From NCBI GenBank assembly GCA_025359205.1, contig JANYHD010000036.1:1-64000 (forward strand): 64,000 nucleotides of DNA, written 5' to 3'. Every line of letters begins with the position of its first letter. Position 1 is the stretch's first letter. Shown here piece after piece: positions 8,270-16,786 of the stretch. Below the pieces are notes generated by a model that was not told the origin of the DNA, searched no databases, and saw only the letters and a list, made by a program, of their open reading frames with translations. Origin of the DNA: Gammaproteobacteria bacterium. Lineage in GTDB: Bacteria > Pseudomonadota > Gammaproteobacteria > Steroidobacterales > Steroidobacteraceae. The position numbers and the translations under genes are program-made.

Positions 8270-8584
8270 GGAATTCGGCCTAATCATCGCCGAGGATCAG
8301 CATTCGGTCCGGCTCTTCGACGGCGCCCAGGGTTGGCAGCGGAGGCCGCCGGCCGACGGTCCGCCGGAGATCAAGGGCTACTCTGCCGAGGAAGTCAGTT
8401 TTGCGCGCGATGTGGGCGGGCTTGCCGCCCCGGCAGTGATTGGGCACCACCTGGCCTCCAGCATGACCCGATATCGGGTTGTGACGCACCCACCAGCGAT
8501 CGACCTGCCTCCTGCGTCCCGCCAGCCAGGGGTTTAGAGTAGCTCCCATCAGGCGGCCGCCCAGGGCCGCCCCTGGGAGGCGCC
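8270..8584. other. Intergenic stretch, no recognised gene; SD-masking hairpin at its end
   Basis: About 315 bp between the thioredoxin and the porin-like gene. Open frames exist on both strands (8223-8537 + and 8280-8549 -), but neither gives a recognisable protein and neither has a convincing start. At the downstream end CCCAGG (8560-8565) can pair with CCTGGG (8572-8577), covering most of the GGGAGG ribosome site (8575-8580) of the GTG at 8585. The rest probably holds the promoter of the sensory operon, but no clear -35/-10 pair was found. Confidence 0.4.
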
Positions 8585-9697
8585 GTGCGCAATTCGTCGA
8601 GTTCCTTTCTGGCCTTGGCTGCAGCCTGCGTTGTCACGGCCTGGCCTGCCTGGGCGGACGACGTCCCGGACAGCCATCAACACGCCACCGGCAATGTCGC
8701 ACTGTTCCTGAGCCTGCAGAACATCGCTCACGATGGCCCCAACGATCGTCTGGAGCGGCCAGAAGACCTCTGGGGCACCGGCGATCTGGTGTTTGCCGGC
8801 AATCGCGGCCGCTGGCGCGCATTGGGTGAGTACCACTTTGGGCCGGGCGGCGAAAGCGACATGGAGCGCTTCCAGGTCGGCTTCGAACCGGTGCCTGACA
8901 CGCTGCTGTGGTTCGGGCGCTTTCACCAACCCGGTAGCGCCTGGAACAACGAGTTTCACCACGGCCAGCATCTGCAGACCACGATCACCCGCCCGGCGAT
9001 CGAAGTCTGGGAGGATGAGGAAGGGTTGGTGCCGCAGCATCTGACCGGCGCGCTGCTCGAATCGCGCCGTCCGGTGGGACCCGTCGCGGGACTTCAGCTC
9101 TCGGTCGCCGTGGCCTACGGCAGTCTGATCAATGCCGACGGCTTGAGCCCGGTCGATCTGCTGCGCCGCAACCCCGGGAGCCATCGGCTTTCGCAGTCCG
9201 CGCGCTTATCCTTCCTGCCGCAATACCTGGGCAGCAGCAGCATGGGGCTGCTGTTCGGCCATCACCGCACGCCGGTTTACGATCCGATGCTGGGTGCCCT
9301 GCTGGACGCGCAATTGGTCGATCTGCACGTCTATGGCGCCTACTTCAACCACGATCACGAGCCCTGGCGGGCGATCGGCGCGGCCTACTACATCGCTGTC
9401 GATCTGCAAAACGCGACGGCCGGGCGGCGCGAGCACCTCGCCTGCGGGTACCTGCAGCTGGAACGTCAGTTGCACCACGGTCTGACCTTGTTTGCGCGGC
9501 ACGAGAATTCCGCCAACGCCAACACCTCGCGCTACGTGGGTATACACAGCGATGACCTGGTGACGCACGGCAATCTGGCCGGAGTGCGCTGGGAATTCCA
9601 TCGCCACCAGGCCCTGACGTTGCAGTTGTCACACCTGACGACCGTGCAGTCGACACAGTCGGCCGCCCGAGTGCAGTGGAGCAGCGTGTTCCCTTGA
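8585..9697 (+). CDS. Porin-like outer-membrane protein
   Basis: 370 residues with a cleavable signal peptide ending in AWPAWA, then a long chain of alternating amphipathic strands, many aromatics and a C-terminal Phe-Pro. It looks like a porin-type beta-barrel, though no family-specific motif was recognised. The GTG start at 8585 follows GGGAGG. The stop overlaps the next gene, which encodes a short PstS-like protein, and the kinase and three receiver proteins follow. Porin, binding protein, kinase and regulator in one unit suggest that the barrel admits or presents the signal that the kinase monitors. His-rich patches (HQHATG, HHGQH, FNHDHE) are notable and could bind metal. Confidence 0.7.
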   Translation: MRNSSSSFLALAAACVVTAWPAWADDVPDSHQHATGNVALFLSLQNIAHDGPNDRLERPEDLWGTGDLVFAGNRGRWRALGEYHFGPGGESDMERFQVGFEPVPDTLLWFGRFHQPGSAWNNEFHHGQHLQTTITRPAIEVWEDEEGLVPQHLTGALLESRRPVGPVAGLQLSVAVAYGSLINADGLSPVDLLRRNPGSHRLSQSARLSFLPQYLGSSSMGLLFGHHRTPVYDPMLGALLDAQLVDLHVYGAYFNHDHEPWRAIGAAYYIAVDLQNATAGRREHLACGYLQLERQLHHGLTLFARHENSANANTSRYVGIHSDDLVTHGNLAGVRWEFHRHQALTLQLSHLTTVQSTQSAARVQWSSVFP

Positions 9698-10140
9698 ACT
9701 GGCGCGGCCCAAGGCCGGCACTGCTGCTGCTGCTGCTGGGCAGCACCGTGCCCGCGGCGGGGCGCGGCGATCGCGTGGTGTTGATTGTCAACGCAGCCGG
9801 TCCCGCCGCCGCGCTTGACGCCATTGACATCAAACGCCTGTTCCTTGGCATCCCGGTCGAGCGCGGCGAGATCACCCTGCACGCGCTGCGCAACGATTCC
9901 GACGAGCAACTCAAGCTCGTCTTCCTCCAGTACGTGGTGTCGATGTCGGAATCCGCCTACCAGCGCCGGCTCCTGATGCTGGCCCTCGAGCAGGGCCGCC
10001 AAATGCCCCCGGTCTATACCGACAATGCGCAGCTGCTGGCGCTCGTGGCGGCCAATAGCGGTGCGGTCAGCTACGCGTGGGAGTCGGCGGTGCTGCGAAA
10101 TCCGCGGGTACGGATCCTGCGAGAGCTATGGCACGAGTAA
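9676..10140 (+). CDS. Short periplasmic PstS-like (type 2 binding-fold) protein
   Basis: 154 residues. A signal peptide (ALLLLLLGSTVPAAG) precedes DRVVLIVNAAGP, an IDIKRLFLGIP segment and a SGAVSYAW segment, which match the pattern of phosphate-binding-like domains. It is only about half the length of true PstS, so it may lack one lobe or be a reduced sensor subunit. The start is either GTG 9676 or TTG 9694; the latter overlaps the porin stop as TTGA. The kinase starts inside its 3' end (ATG 10128). The arrangement suggests a periplasmic partner that touches the kinase sensor loop. Confidence 0.65.
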   Translation: MEQRVPLNWRGPRPALLLLLLGSTVPAAGRGDRVVLIVNAAGPAAALDAIDIKRLFLGIPVERGEITLHALRNDSDEQLKLVFLQYVVSMSESAYQRRLLMLALEQGRQMPPVYTDNAQLLALVAANSGAVSYAWESAVLRNPRVRILRELWHE

Positions 10141-11600
10141 AATTCAGACTTGCCGCTGCCATGGCCACGCTGGTGCTCGGTGGCCACGCCGTGTTGTTCT
10201 ACTTTCTGTATTCGAGCCTCGGCGCGGTCGTGCAGCGCAGCCATGAGACGCTGTTCGTCGAAAAGGTGCGGACCTTCTCCCGGTTGATGGCTGACCAGCT
10301 CGAAGTAGGCGGTGTGCTCGAATCGCCAAAAGCCACCACCGATCTGCTCGACACCGTGATCCTCAATGCGGACGGCGTGTACGCCGAACTCTCCGGACCC
10401 ACAGTGAACCTGCGCAGCGATCTGAACCGGCCGCTGCTGAATTTTCGTTTCGAGCAGGATTTCTCCTTCGGCCAGCACGGTGATGACATCTACTTCATCA
10501 GCATGCCGGTGGTGCGGGGCGATGTCACGCTGCAGCTGCGGCTCGGCTTCGATGAGCGACCAACCAACGCCACCATTGCCTCGGCGCGGCAGCGGATGTT
10601 CTGGACGCTGAGCGCTTACCTGGGCCTGTCGGCACTGGCGGCGCTGTTCGTGGGCATGGCGATTGCGCGACCGGTGCGGCGGCTGCAGGGCGCCGCACGC
10701 GCCATCGCCGATGGCGCCTACAGCCAGGGACTGCAGCTGCGCACGCCGGTGCGCGAACTTCACACGCTGGCGCTCGACCTCGATCGCATGCGCAGCGAGC
10801 TGGTTGGCGCAAACGAGCGCTTGCGCGCCGAGATCCACGAGAAGGATCAGCTCGAGCTGCGCCGCGCCGGCCTCGAGCGCCAGCTGCAGCACCGCGAGCG
10901 CATCGAGACGGTCGGTACACTGGCCGGCGGCATCGCGCACGAGTTCAACAACATCCTGGTGCCAATCATCCTGCTGAGCGAGCTGGTGCTCAAGCGATTG
11001 CCGCCCACCAGCGAGTCGCGCCAGGATGTGAGCTCGGTCCTGGAGGCGGCGCGGCGCGCACGCGACCTGGTCAAGCAGATCCTGGCCTTCAGCCACGACA
11101 TCAGCGGACTGGTCACGGAACCGGTGGACCTGCGCGAAGCGGTTAATGAGGCCATGAAGCTGTTCCGGCCGCTGATTCTGCCCAACTGCCAGTTGGTCAT
11201 CCGGGCCGTGCCGCAGTGCCCGCCCGTGCAGGCGAGCCGTTCGCTGGTCGTGCAGCTGGTGGTCAATCTGTGCAAGAACGCCTACCAGTCGCTGGCGGGC
11301 GCTCCCGGCACGGTCACGGTCAACATCCGTGACGTACAACTTGACGATGCAGCGAGCGGTGGCGTGCCGGCCGGACGCTACGTCGAGCTGACGGTAAGCG
11401 ACACCGGCGCCGGCATGGACCCGGCGACCATTGCGCGGATTTTCGAGCCCTTCTATACGACCCGCTCGGTCGGCGAGGGCACGGGCCTGGGGTTGTCGGT
11501 CGTGCACGGCATCGCCGAAAGCTTTGGCGCCCGGATACTCGTCACCAGCGAGCGCGGCATGGGTAGTACCTTCCGGGTACTTTTCCCCACTGCATGTTGA
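10128..11600 (+). CDS. Membrane sensor histidine kinase, NtrB-like transmitter
   Basis: 490-residue inner-membrane kinase. TM1 is at about residues 5-29, a periplasmic sensor loop spans about 30-157, TM2 is at 158-179, a HAMP domain follows to about 233, and then comes a short coiled coil. The phospho-acceptor His is about residue 271 in GGIAHEFNNIL. The ATP domain shows NLCKNAYQSL, DTGAGMDP, IFEPFYTT and GEGTGLGLSVVHG. The transmitter has the NtrB/hybrid-kinase style, yet the downstream regulators are NarL-type. The ATG at 10128 (after GAGAG) overlaps the PstS-like gene by 13 nt; an ATG at 10077 is in frame but lies deeper inside that gene. Three receiver proteins follow directly. Confidence 0.92.
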   Translation: MARVKFRLAAAMATLVLGGHAVLFYFLYSSLGAVVQRSHETLFVEKVRTFSRLMADQLEVGGVLESPKATTDLLDTVILNADGVYAELSGPTVNLRSDLNRPLLNFRFEQDFSFGQHGDDIYFISMPVVRGDVTLQLRLGFDERPTNATIASARQRMFWTLSAYLGLSALAALFVGMAIARPVRRLQGAARAIADGAYSQGLQLRTPVRELHTLALDLDRMRSELVGANERLRAEIHEKDQLELRRAGLERQLQHRERIETVGTLAGGIAHEFNNILVPIILLSELVLKRLPPTSESRQDVSSVLEAARRARDLVKQILAFSHDISGLVTEPVDLREAVNEAMKLFRPLILPNCQLVIRAVPQCPPVQASRSLVVQLVVNLCKNAYQSLAGAPGTVTVNIRDVQLDDAASGGVPAGRYVELTVSDTGAGMDPATIARIFEPFYTTRSVGEGTGLGLSVVHGIAESFGARILVTSERGMGSTFRVLFPTAC

Positions 11601-11606
11601 ATTCTT

Positions 11607-12371
11607 ATGTCACATAATGCTCGTATGATGGCTAGCAAGCGGGAGCGATCGGCGATCTGGCCGGGATGGCGTTCGCAGCGGGAAGTGCGGCGCTGCCGCG
11701 TGCTGCTGATCGAAGATCATGCCGTGGTGCGCGATGGCCTGGCGGCCCTGCTGGCTCTCGAACCCGACCTCGAGATCGTTGGCTGCGCGGGCAATGTGAC
11801 CGAAGGCATCGAGCTGGTGCGTGCCGCGCGCGCGGATCTCGTGCTGTGCGACCTGAACCTGCCCGGAATGTCCGGTGGCGAGGTCGTGCAGGCGCTGTAT
11901 CGAGAGTTCCCCCGCGTGACGCTGCTGGTACTGACGGCGCACGATTCACTCGAGTACGTGCGGGCGGCCTTTATAGCCGGCGCGATCGGCTTCGTATGCA
12001 AGGACGCCTCGCGCTCCGAGTTGCTGCGCGCCGTGCGGCGCGCCGCCAGCGGCCGCCGCACCGTATGCGGCAATGTGTGGGAGTCCGTGGTCAGCGATTG
12101 GCTCGAGGATGGCGTCGCCTCACAGCTGCCCGCCGCGCGCGAACTGGGCGCGACTGCCGAGCGCGTGATCCGCCTGATCGCGCTGGGCGTGCCCACGCGG
12201 CAGATTGCCCGCGAATTGGGTCGGGGCGTGAAGGCAACCGAGAAATTCCGTACCGTGCTGATGCGGCGCTTAGGTCTCAGGAGCGCGGCCGGCGTCACCC
12301 GCTTTGCCATCGAGAATCGTCTGGTCAGTAGCCAGGAGCTCGACCATTTACTGAGCCAGGGCAACGCATGA
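11607..12371 (+). CDS. NarL-like response regulator with divergent DNA-binding domain
   Basis: 254-residue regulator just after the kinase. The receiver is complete (VLLIEDH, phospho-Asp in LVLCDLNLPGMSG, Lys in GFVCKDAS). The C-terminal helix-turn-helix is unusual. The canonical T-x-R-E start is ATAERVIRLIA and the recognition helix is GVKATEKFR instead of SVKTVEKHR, although the length and MRRLGLRSAAGVTRFA end are kept. It may bind a different site from its neighbours or act through protein contacts. ATG 11607 and ATG 11628 are both possible. The stop overlaps the next gene as ATGA. Confidence 0.88.
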   Translation: MSHNARMMASKRERSAIWPGWRSQREVRRCRVLLIEDHAVVRDGLAALLALEPDLEIVGCAGNVTEGIELVRAARADLVLCDLNLPGMSGGEVVQALYREFPRVTLLVLTAHDSLEYVRAAFIAGAIGFVCKDASRSELLRAVRRAASGRRTVCGNVWESVVSDWLEDGVASQLPAARELGATAERVIRLIALGVPTRQIARELGRGVKATEKFRTVLMRRLGLRSAAGVTRFAIENRLVSSQELDHLLSQGNA

Positions 12372-12763
12372 AGCGCCTGCTGGTCATCGACGACGAGCCC
12401 TTCGTGCGCGACGCGCTCAAGCGCGTGCTCGAGGAAGATGAGTTGCAGGTCGACGTGGCCGCTGACGCGGAGACCGCGTTGGTGCAGCTCAACCGCCAGG
12501 CTTACGACCTCGTGATCCTCGATATCATCATGCCCGGCATGGACGGCGTGGAGCTGCTGCGCCGCCTGCGCGCGGAGTTCCCGGGCCTGCGCGTCATTGC
12601 CATCTCGGGCGGCGGCAATTTCGAGCTCAGCGGTTACGGTCCCGATGCCGTCACCACGCGCGCCTATCTCGCCGCGGCGGCCAATGTCGGCGCCGATGCA
12701 GTGCTGGCCAAGCCCTTCGAGACGGCGGAGCTCGAGGCGCTCATCCGGCCGCTGCTGCAATGA
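12368..12763 (+). CDS. Single-domain CheY-like response regulator
   Basis: 131-residue stand-alone receiver: LLVIDDEPFVRDAL acidic pair, phospho-Asp in LVILDIIMPGMDG, a Ser-Gly-Gly-Gly loop after beta-4 (VIAISGGGNF) and Lys in AVLAKPF. No output domain. It overlaps the genes on both sides as ATGA, so it is made together with two DNA-binding regulators. It could be a phosphate sink, a connector in a relay, or a regulator of a protein partner. The insertion between beta-4 and the conserved Lys (SGYGPDAVTTRAYL) is longer than usual for CheY. Confidence 0.88.
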   Translation: MKRLLVIDDEPFVRDALKRVLEEDELQVDVAADAETALVQLNRQAYDLVILDIIMPGMDGVELLRRLRAEFPGLRVIAISGGGNFELSGYGPDAVTTRAYLAAAANVGADAVLAKPFETAELEALIRPLLQ

Positions 12764-13476
12764 TCCGCATGCCTCTCAATGGTCATGATCCCGCCCAGGG
12801 CGGCAATCTGCGTGTGCTGCTGGTCGACGACATCGCCGTGTTGCGCGACGGTTTGCGGGTCTCACTGGGCTCCGAAGCCGGCATCGAGGTGGTCGGCGCC
12901 GCGCGTTCAGTCCCCGAGGCATTGCGGATCGCTGCGCAAACCGCGCCGCGGCTCGTGGTGGCGGACCTGCAGATCGGTGGCCAGTCGCTGGCCGATCTGG
13001 TCGCCGGCCTGGCGCGCATAGGTTGCGCCGCACGTGTACTGGTGCTCACCGGCCAGGCGGGCGAAGAACACATGCGCCTGGCCATGCAGGCTGGTGCGCG
13101 AGCCTATTTGCTAAAGGACGACGGCTACGCCGAGCTGCTCGAGGCGCTGCGCGTGGTGGGATCCGGGCGCCGGTTCTTCAGCGATACGGTGGAATCGCGC
13201 ATTCTCTCGCAGTACGCGGAGCGCGTGGCCGCGCGCTTCGCCGTGGCAGCCGCGCCGATCACGCCGCGCGAGCGCGAGGTGCTGGCGCTGATCGGCGCAG
13301 GTGAACCCAACAAGGTCATCGCCAAGACGCTGCATCTGTCGGTAAAGACAGTGGAGAAGCACCGCTCGAACCTGATGCGCAAGCTCGGATTGCACAACAC
13401 GGCAGCGGTCACGGTGTACGCGATCCGCCAGGGGCTGGTGGGACGAGCGCAATCGGCCGCCGGCCGCCAGGCTTAG
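12760..13476 (+). CDS. NarL/FixJ-type response regulator
   Basis: 238 residues. Receiver with VLLVDDIAVLRDGL and phospho-Asp in LVVADLQIGG; the residues after the Asp (LQIGGQS) differ from the common LxLPxxxG. The Lys is in AYLLKDDG. The LuxR-type helix-turn-helix is canonical (TPREREVLALIGAG, SVKTVEKHRSNLMRKLGLHN) and close to that of the two regulators at 4.5-6.3 kb. It is the last gene of the porin/PstS-like/kinase unit. It converges on the gene at 13511 with only 34 bp between stops. Confidence 0.9.
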   Translation: MIRMPLNGHDPAQGGNLRVLLVDDIAVLRDGLRVSLGSEAGIEVVGAARSVPEALRIAAQTAPRLVVADLQIGGQSLADLVAGLARIGCAARVLVLTGQAGEEHMRLAMQAGARAYLLKDDGYAELLEALRVVGSGRRFFSDTVESRILSQYAERVAARFAVAAAPITPREREVLALIGAGEPNKVIAKTLHLSVKTVEKHRSNLMRKLGLHNTAAVTVYAIRQGLVGRAQSAAGRQA

Positions 13477-13510
13477 CCCGCGCGGTCGGCAGCGTCGTTG
13501 TTGCGAGGTC

Positions 13511-14095
13511 TTACTTAACAGGCACCATCAGGTGCTGGTAGGGCGTACCGGCCCACATCACATAGGGCCTGGACGTATCGGGGTCGGCATTCTTCGGGTA
13601 GGCATCGTAGAAAGTCGCGTCGGCGCCCGCGATCATGACGTGCGGCCCGGTTTTGATCCAGTGGTCGGCCTTCGAGGGCTTGGCCGAGTACGGGTCGGTG
13701 TTGCTGGCATCCGTGCCGCCCTTAAGCATGTACATCAGCCCGACCTTGCCCGCTGGTGGCGGCGCCTTGGTGATCAGGGCGTGCACCCATTCCATGGACG
13801 CCTTGTCCAGGCACATCGCATCGGGTCCGGGGATGGTCGGTTCATCGGGCATGCAGGTGAAGCCGTTGGTGCCTTCGCGCAGCGTGCGCATCTCACCCTT
13901 GTCATTTGCGGCCATGACGCCGGCGTGCTTGCGCAGTCCCATGGGCGCTGCGGACAACGCGCTCTCGATCAGCTGCTTATCGGTCATCTTGGGTGTCGCA
14001 GCCTTGGCTGTATCGGCCGCAACCGCTGCCCACGGCAGGGCAAGCAGGGCCGCGAGCGCCACTCCCTGCACACACTTCGAGGTGTAGATGCTCAT
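13511..14095 (-). CDS. Conserved exported protein of unknown function
   Basis: 194 residues with a signal peptide (VQGVALAALLALPWAAVAA) and a mature chain of mixed charge. Visible features are two Cys (FTCMPDEP and DAMCLDKAS) that could form a disulfide, an APPPAG turn and a WIKTGPHVMI segment. I recognise no enzymatic motif. I chose the ATG at 14095, which has GGGAA upstream and directly precedes the signal peptide; an in-frame ATG at 14146 adds 17 unlikely residues. It lies downstream of the UgpC-type gene on the same strand but 119 bp away, so co-transcription is uncertain. Confidence 0.7.
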   Translation of the reverse strand: MSIYTSKCVQGVALAALLALPWAAVAADTAKAATPKMTDKQLIESALSAAPMGLRKHAGVMAANDKGEMRTLREGTNGFTCMPDEPTIPGPDAMCLDKASMEWVHALITKAPPPAGKVGLMYMLKGGTDASNTDPYSAKPSKADHWIKTGPHVMIAGADATFYDAYPKNADPDTSRPYVMWAGTPYQHLMVPVK

Positions 14096-14214
14096 GAGGT
14101 GTTCCCTGGCAGCGCTGGCTGCCGTGAAGGAGAATCGGGGCGCCATATATAGCGCTGCGCCAAAGGCGCGGCAAGGCCTTTTGGTCAGTGTCCCATTTGC
14201 TGGCGCAGCGGTCG

Positions 14215-15318
14215 TTACGCGAGCCGGGTGCCCGTGGCGGCGTCGAAATATTTGAGCTTCTGCGGCTGATAACGCAGCCGCACCGCTCGGCCTGGTTCGG
14301 GCAGCGGCTGCGGTGGCACGCGGCAGACGCGCTCCTCGGCCGCAAACTGGACAGTGAGGAAGATCTCGTTGCCCACCGGCTCCACGCTTTCCACGGTGGC
14401 CTCGAGCGTGAACTCGCCATCGCCCTCATCGCCGCGCTGGCATACCGCGAGATCTTCCGGGCGCATACCGACGATGACTTCGCCCGCAACCGACGCCAGT
14501 GCGGAAGATGCCAGCTGCGCGGCAGGCAGCGCCAGCGCCGCGCCGGCGCAGAGCAGCTGGGCGCGCGGGACCAAGGCGAGCCGCCCGCGGAAGAAATTCA
14601 TCGCCGGGCTGCCAATGAACCCCGCCACAAACAGGTTGGCCGGTTCGTTGTAGAGGTTCATCGGCGTATCAATCTGCTGGATTTCTCCTGCGTTCAGCAC
14701 CACGATGCGCTGCCCCAAGGTCATGGCTTCGATCTGGTCATGCGTCACGTACAGCATTGTGGCCCGGAGCCTGCGGTGCAGCCGACCGATTTCAGTGCGC
14801 ATGCTCAGGCGCAGCTTGGCGTCCAGGTTCGATAGCGGCTCGTCCAGCAGGAAGACCCGCGGATTTCGCACCAGCGCCCGCCCGAGCGCCACCCGCTGGC
14901 GTTGCCCGCCAGAGAGCGCACGTGGCTTGCGTTCCAGCAGTTCATCGAGTTCGAGTGTGGCCGCCGCCGCACGCACCTGCGCGTCGATGCGGGCCCGATC
15001 GACGCCGCGCAGGCGCAGGCCAAAGGCAAGGTTTTCACGCACGCTCATGTGCGGGTAGAGCGCATAACTCTGGAATACCATGGCGATGTCGCGATCGCGG
15101 GGCGGCACGTCGTTGACCAGCCGCTCGCCGATGTGCAGCGTGCCACGGGTGATGGTCTCGAGACCGGCGATCATGCGCAGCAGCGTCGATTTGCCACAGC
15201 CGGATGGGCCCACCAGCGCCACGAGTTCGCCGTCGGCGACTTCGAAGCTGGCGCCAGCGACGGCCACTTGTCCGTTGTCGTAGACCTTGCGGACCTGGTG
15301 CAGCCGCACGCCGGCCAT
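14215..15318 (-). CDS. ugpC: Sugar ABC transporter ATP-binding protein (UgpC/MalK type)
   Basis: 367-residue ATPase that would energise the MalFG-type permeases at 16.8-18.5 kb. Walker A GPSGCGKST (residues 37-45), signature LSGGQRQRV (about 134), Walker B VFLLDEPLSNLDA (about 155) and switch His in VTHDQ. The C-terminal 130 residues form the TOBE/OB regulatory domain typical of MalK/UgpC/MsmK, including VGMRPEDL. It is divergent from the GH1 gene across 75 bp that hold a LacI-type operator, so both are probably controlled together. It is separated from its likely permeases by the oppositely oriented GH1 gene. The symbol reflects family; the exact sugar is unknown. Confidence 0.9.
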   Translation of the reverse strand: MAGVRLHQVRKVYDNGQVAVAGASFEVADGELVALVGPSGCGKSTLLRMIAGLETITRGTLHIGERLVNDVPPRDRDIAMVFQSYALYPHMSVRENLAFGLRLRGVDRARIDAQVRAAAATLELDELLERKPRALSGGQRQRVALGRALVRNPRVFLLDEPLSNLDAKLRLSMRTEIGRLHRRLRATMLYVTHDQIEAMTLGQRIVVLNAGEIQQIDTPMNLYNEPANLFVAGFIGSPAMNFFRGRLALVPRAQLLCAGAALALPAAQLASSALASVAGEVIVGMRPEDLAVCQRGDEGDGEFTLEATVESVEPVGNEIFLTVQFAAEERVCRVPPQPLPEPGRAVRLRYQPQKLKYFDAATGTRLA

Positions 15319-15380
15319 GCTTCATCCTTTAGGCGTACTGTTCCGGACGGATCGTATACAATCGCGCCCAACAAGGCTAT

Positions 15381-15392
15381 GTAAACGATTAC
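15381..15392. promoter_or_regulatory. LacI-family operator between ugpC and GH1
   Basis: GTAAACGATTAC, a 12-bp imperfect palindrome with the central CG typical of LacI/GalR-family sites. It ends one base before the GTG start of the GH1 gene and lies 62 bp upstream of the ugpC start. A TATACA -10-like hexamer on the plus strand (15355-15360) would place the operator just downstream of the transcript start. It matches the sites at 27024, 27046 and 29594. Confidence 0.65.
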
Positions 15393-15393
15393 C

Positions 15394-16758
15394 GTGCCTC
15401 AATTGATCGAAAATCGGGCCGGGGGTTTTCCGGACGGGTTCCTGTGGGGCGCGGCCACTTCTGCCTACCAGATCGAGGGCTCGCCGCTCGCCGACGGTGC
15501 GGGCGCGTCGATCTGGCAGCGCTTTTGTCGCACGCCCGGACTCGTGCAGGACGGCGATACGGGCGACGTGGCCTGCGATCACTATCGCCGTTATCGCGAG
15601 GACGTCGCGCTCATGCGCGACCTGGGCCTCACGGCCTACCGCTTCAGCATTGCCTGGGGCCGCGTGCTGCCCGAGGGACGCGGCGCGGTGAATGCCGCAG
15701 GCCTGGGCTTCTACGACCGCCTCGTCGACGAACTGCTCGGCGCCGGGATCGAGCCGCTGGTCACGCTGTATCACTGGGACCTGCCGGCTGCGCTGGACGA
15801 GCAGGGCGGCTGGCTGAACCCCGACGTGGCCCACTGGTTTGCCGACTACGCCGCCACGGTCTACCGCAAGCTCGACGGCCGCGTAAAAAAATGGATCACG
15901 CTCAACGAGCCCTGGGTCGTCAGCGATGGCGGATACCTGCACGGCGCATTGGCTCCCGGGCACCGCGACCGCTTCGAGGCGCCGATTGCTTCCCATCACC
16001 TCCTGCGGGCGCACGGCGCGGCGGTGCAGGCCTACCGCGCGGAGGGCAGGCACCAGATCGGGCTGGTGGTGAACCTCGAACCCAAGTATCCAGCCACACC
16101 CAGTGCCGCCGACCAGGCGGCGACGGCGCAGGCCGACGCCTACATGAACCGCCAGTACCTGGATCCAGCGCTCCTTGGCCACTACCCGGCTGAGATGTGC
16201 GAGGTATTCGACGAGGCCTGGCCCGCATGGCCGGCGAGCGATTTCCAGCTGATCCGCCAGCCGCTCGATTTCATCGGCGTGAACTACTACACGCGCAGCG
16301 TCGCGCGCGCCGAGGATTCCGCCCGCCCGGTGAGGGCGGTGCGGGTGCGGCAGCCCCTTGCGACTTACACCGAAACGGATTGGGAAGTCTATCCGCAGGG
16401 TCTTATCGACACGCTGCTGTGGGTCAAGGAGCGCTACGGCAATCCGCCCGTGTACATCACGGAAAATGGCGCTGCGTTCGGCGATCCGCCCGCCGCCGTG
16501 AACGGGCGGCTCGAGGACCCGCTGCGCGTCGCGTACCTGCGCGCCCACCTGGACGCCGTGCGCGCGGCAATCGCGCAGGGCGCGGACATCCGCGGTTACT
16601 GCGTCTGGTCACTGCTGGATAACTTCGAATGGTCGCTCGGCTATTCCAAGCGCTTCGGCATCGTGCACGTGGACTATGCGACGCAGCAGCGCACGCTCAA
16701 GGCCAGTGCCGAGTTCTACCGTGAGGTCATAGCGAGCCACGGCGCCTGCCTGCGCTAA
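15394..16758 (+). CDS. GH1 family beta-glucosidase
   Basis: 454 residues, full length for glycoside hydrolase family 1. The N-terminus has GGFPDGFLWGAATSAYQIEG, the family signature. The acid/base Glu is in TLNEPW (about residue 171) and the nucleophile Glu in YITENG (about 356). There is no signal peptide, so it is cytosolic and should split beta-linked disaccharides or short oligosaccharides imported by the ABC system. The GTG start at 15394 sits one base after an operator palindrome, which leaves room for only a weak ribosome site (ACAAGG further upstream). It converges with the permease operon, stops 28 bp apart. Confidence 0.93.
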   Translation: MPQLIENRAGGFPDGFLWGAATSAYQIEGSPLADGAGASIWQRFCRTPGLVQDGDTGDVACDHYRRYREDVALMRDLGLTAYRFSIAWGRVLPEGRGAVNAAGLGFYDRLVDELLGAGIEPLVTLYHWDLPAALDEQGGWLNPDVAHWFADYAATVYRKLDGRVKKWITLNEPWVVSDGGYLHGALAPGHRDRFEAPIASHHLLRAHGAAVQAYRAEGRHQIGLVVNLEPKYPATPSAADQAATAQADAYMNRQYLDPALLGHYPAEMCEVFDEAWPAWPASDFQLIRQPLDFIGVNYYTRSVARAEDSARPVRAVRVRQPLATYTETDWEVYPQGLIDTLLWVKERYGNPPVYITENGAAFGDPPAAVNGRLEDPLRVAYLRAHLDAVRAAIAQGADIRGYCVWSLLDNFEWSLGYSKRFGIVHVDYATQQRTLKASAEFYREVIASHGACLR

Positions 16759-16786
16759 GTGCGCGCCGGCCCGCGCCAGGCGGCGC

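Noticed and set aside
8223-8537. Plus-strand frame containing EFGLIIAEDQHSVRLF
   Set aside because: It looks protein-like in places but has no ribosome site, overlaps the thioredoxin end and matches no family I know.
10071-11507. 478-residue minus-strand frame opposite the histidine kinase
   Set aside because: It is the antisense frame of a clearly real kinase gene. Similar shadows occur opposite GH1 (15322-16548), PF10091 (19934-21259) and the thiolase region (47842-49383).
14096-14214. Inverted repeat CCAAAGGC/GCCTTTTGG considered as a terminator
   Set aside because: The stem is imperfect and there is no T-run on either strand, so it is not listed.
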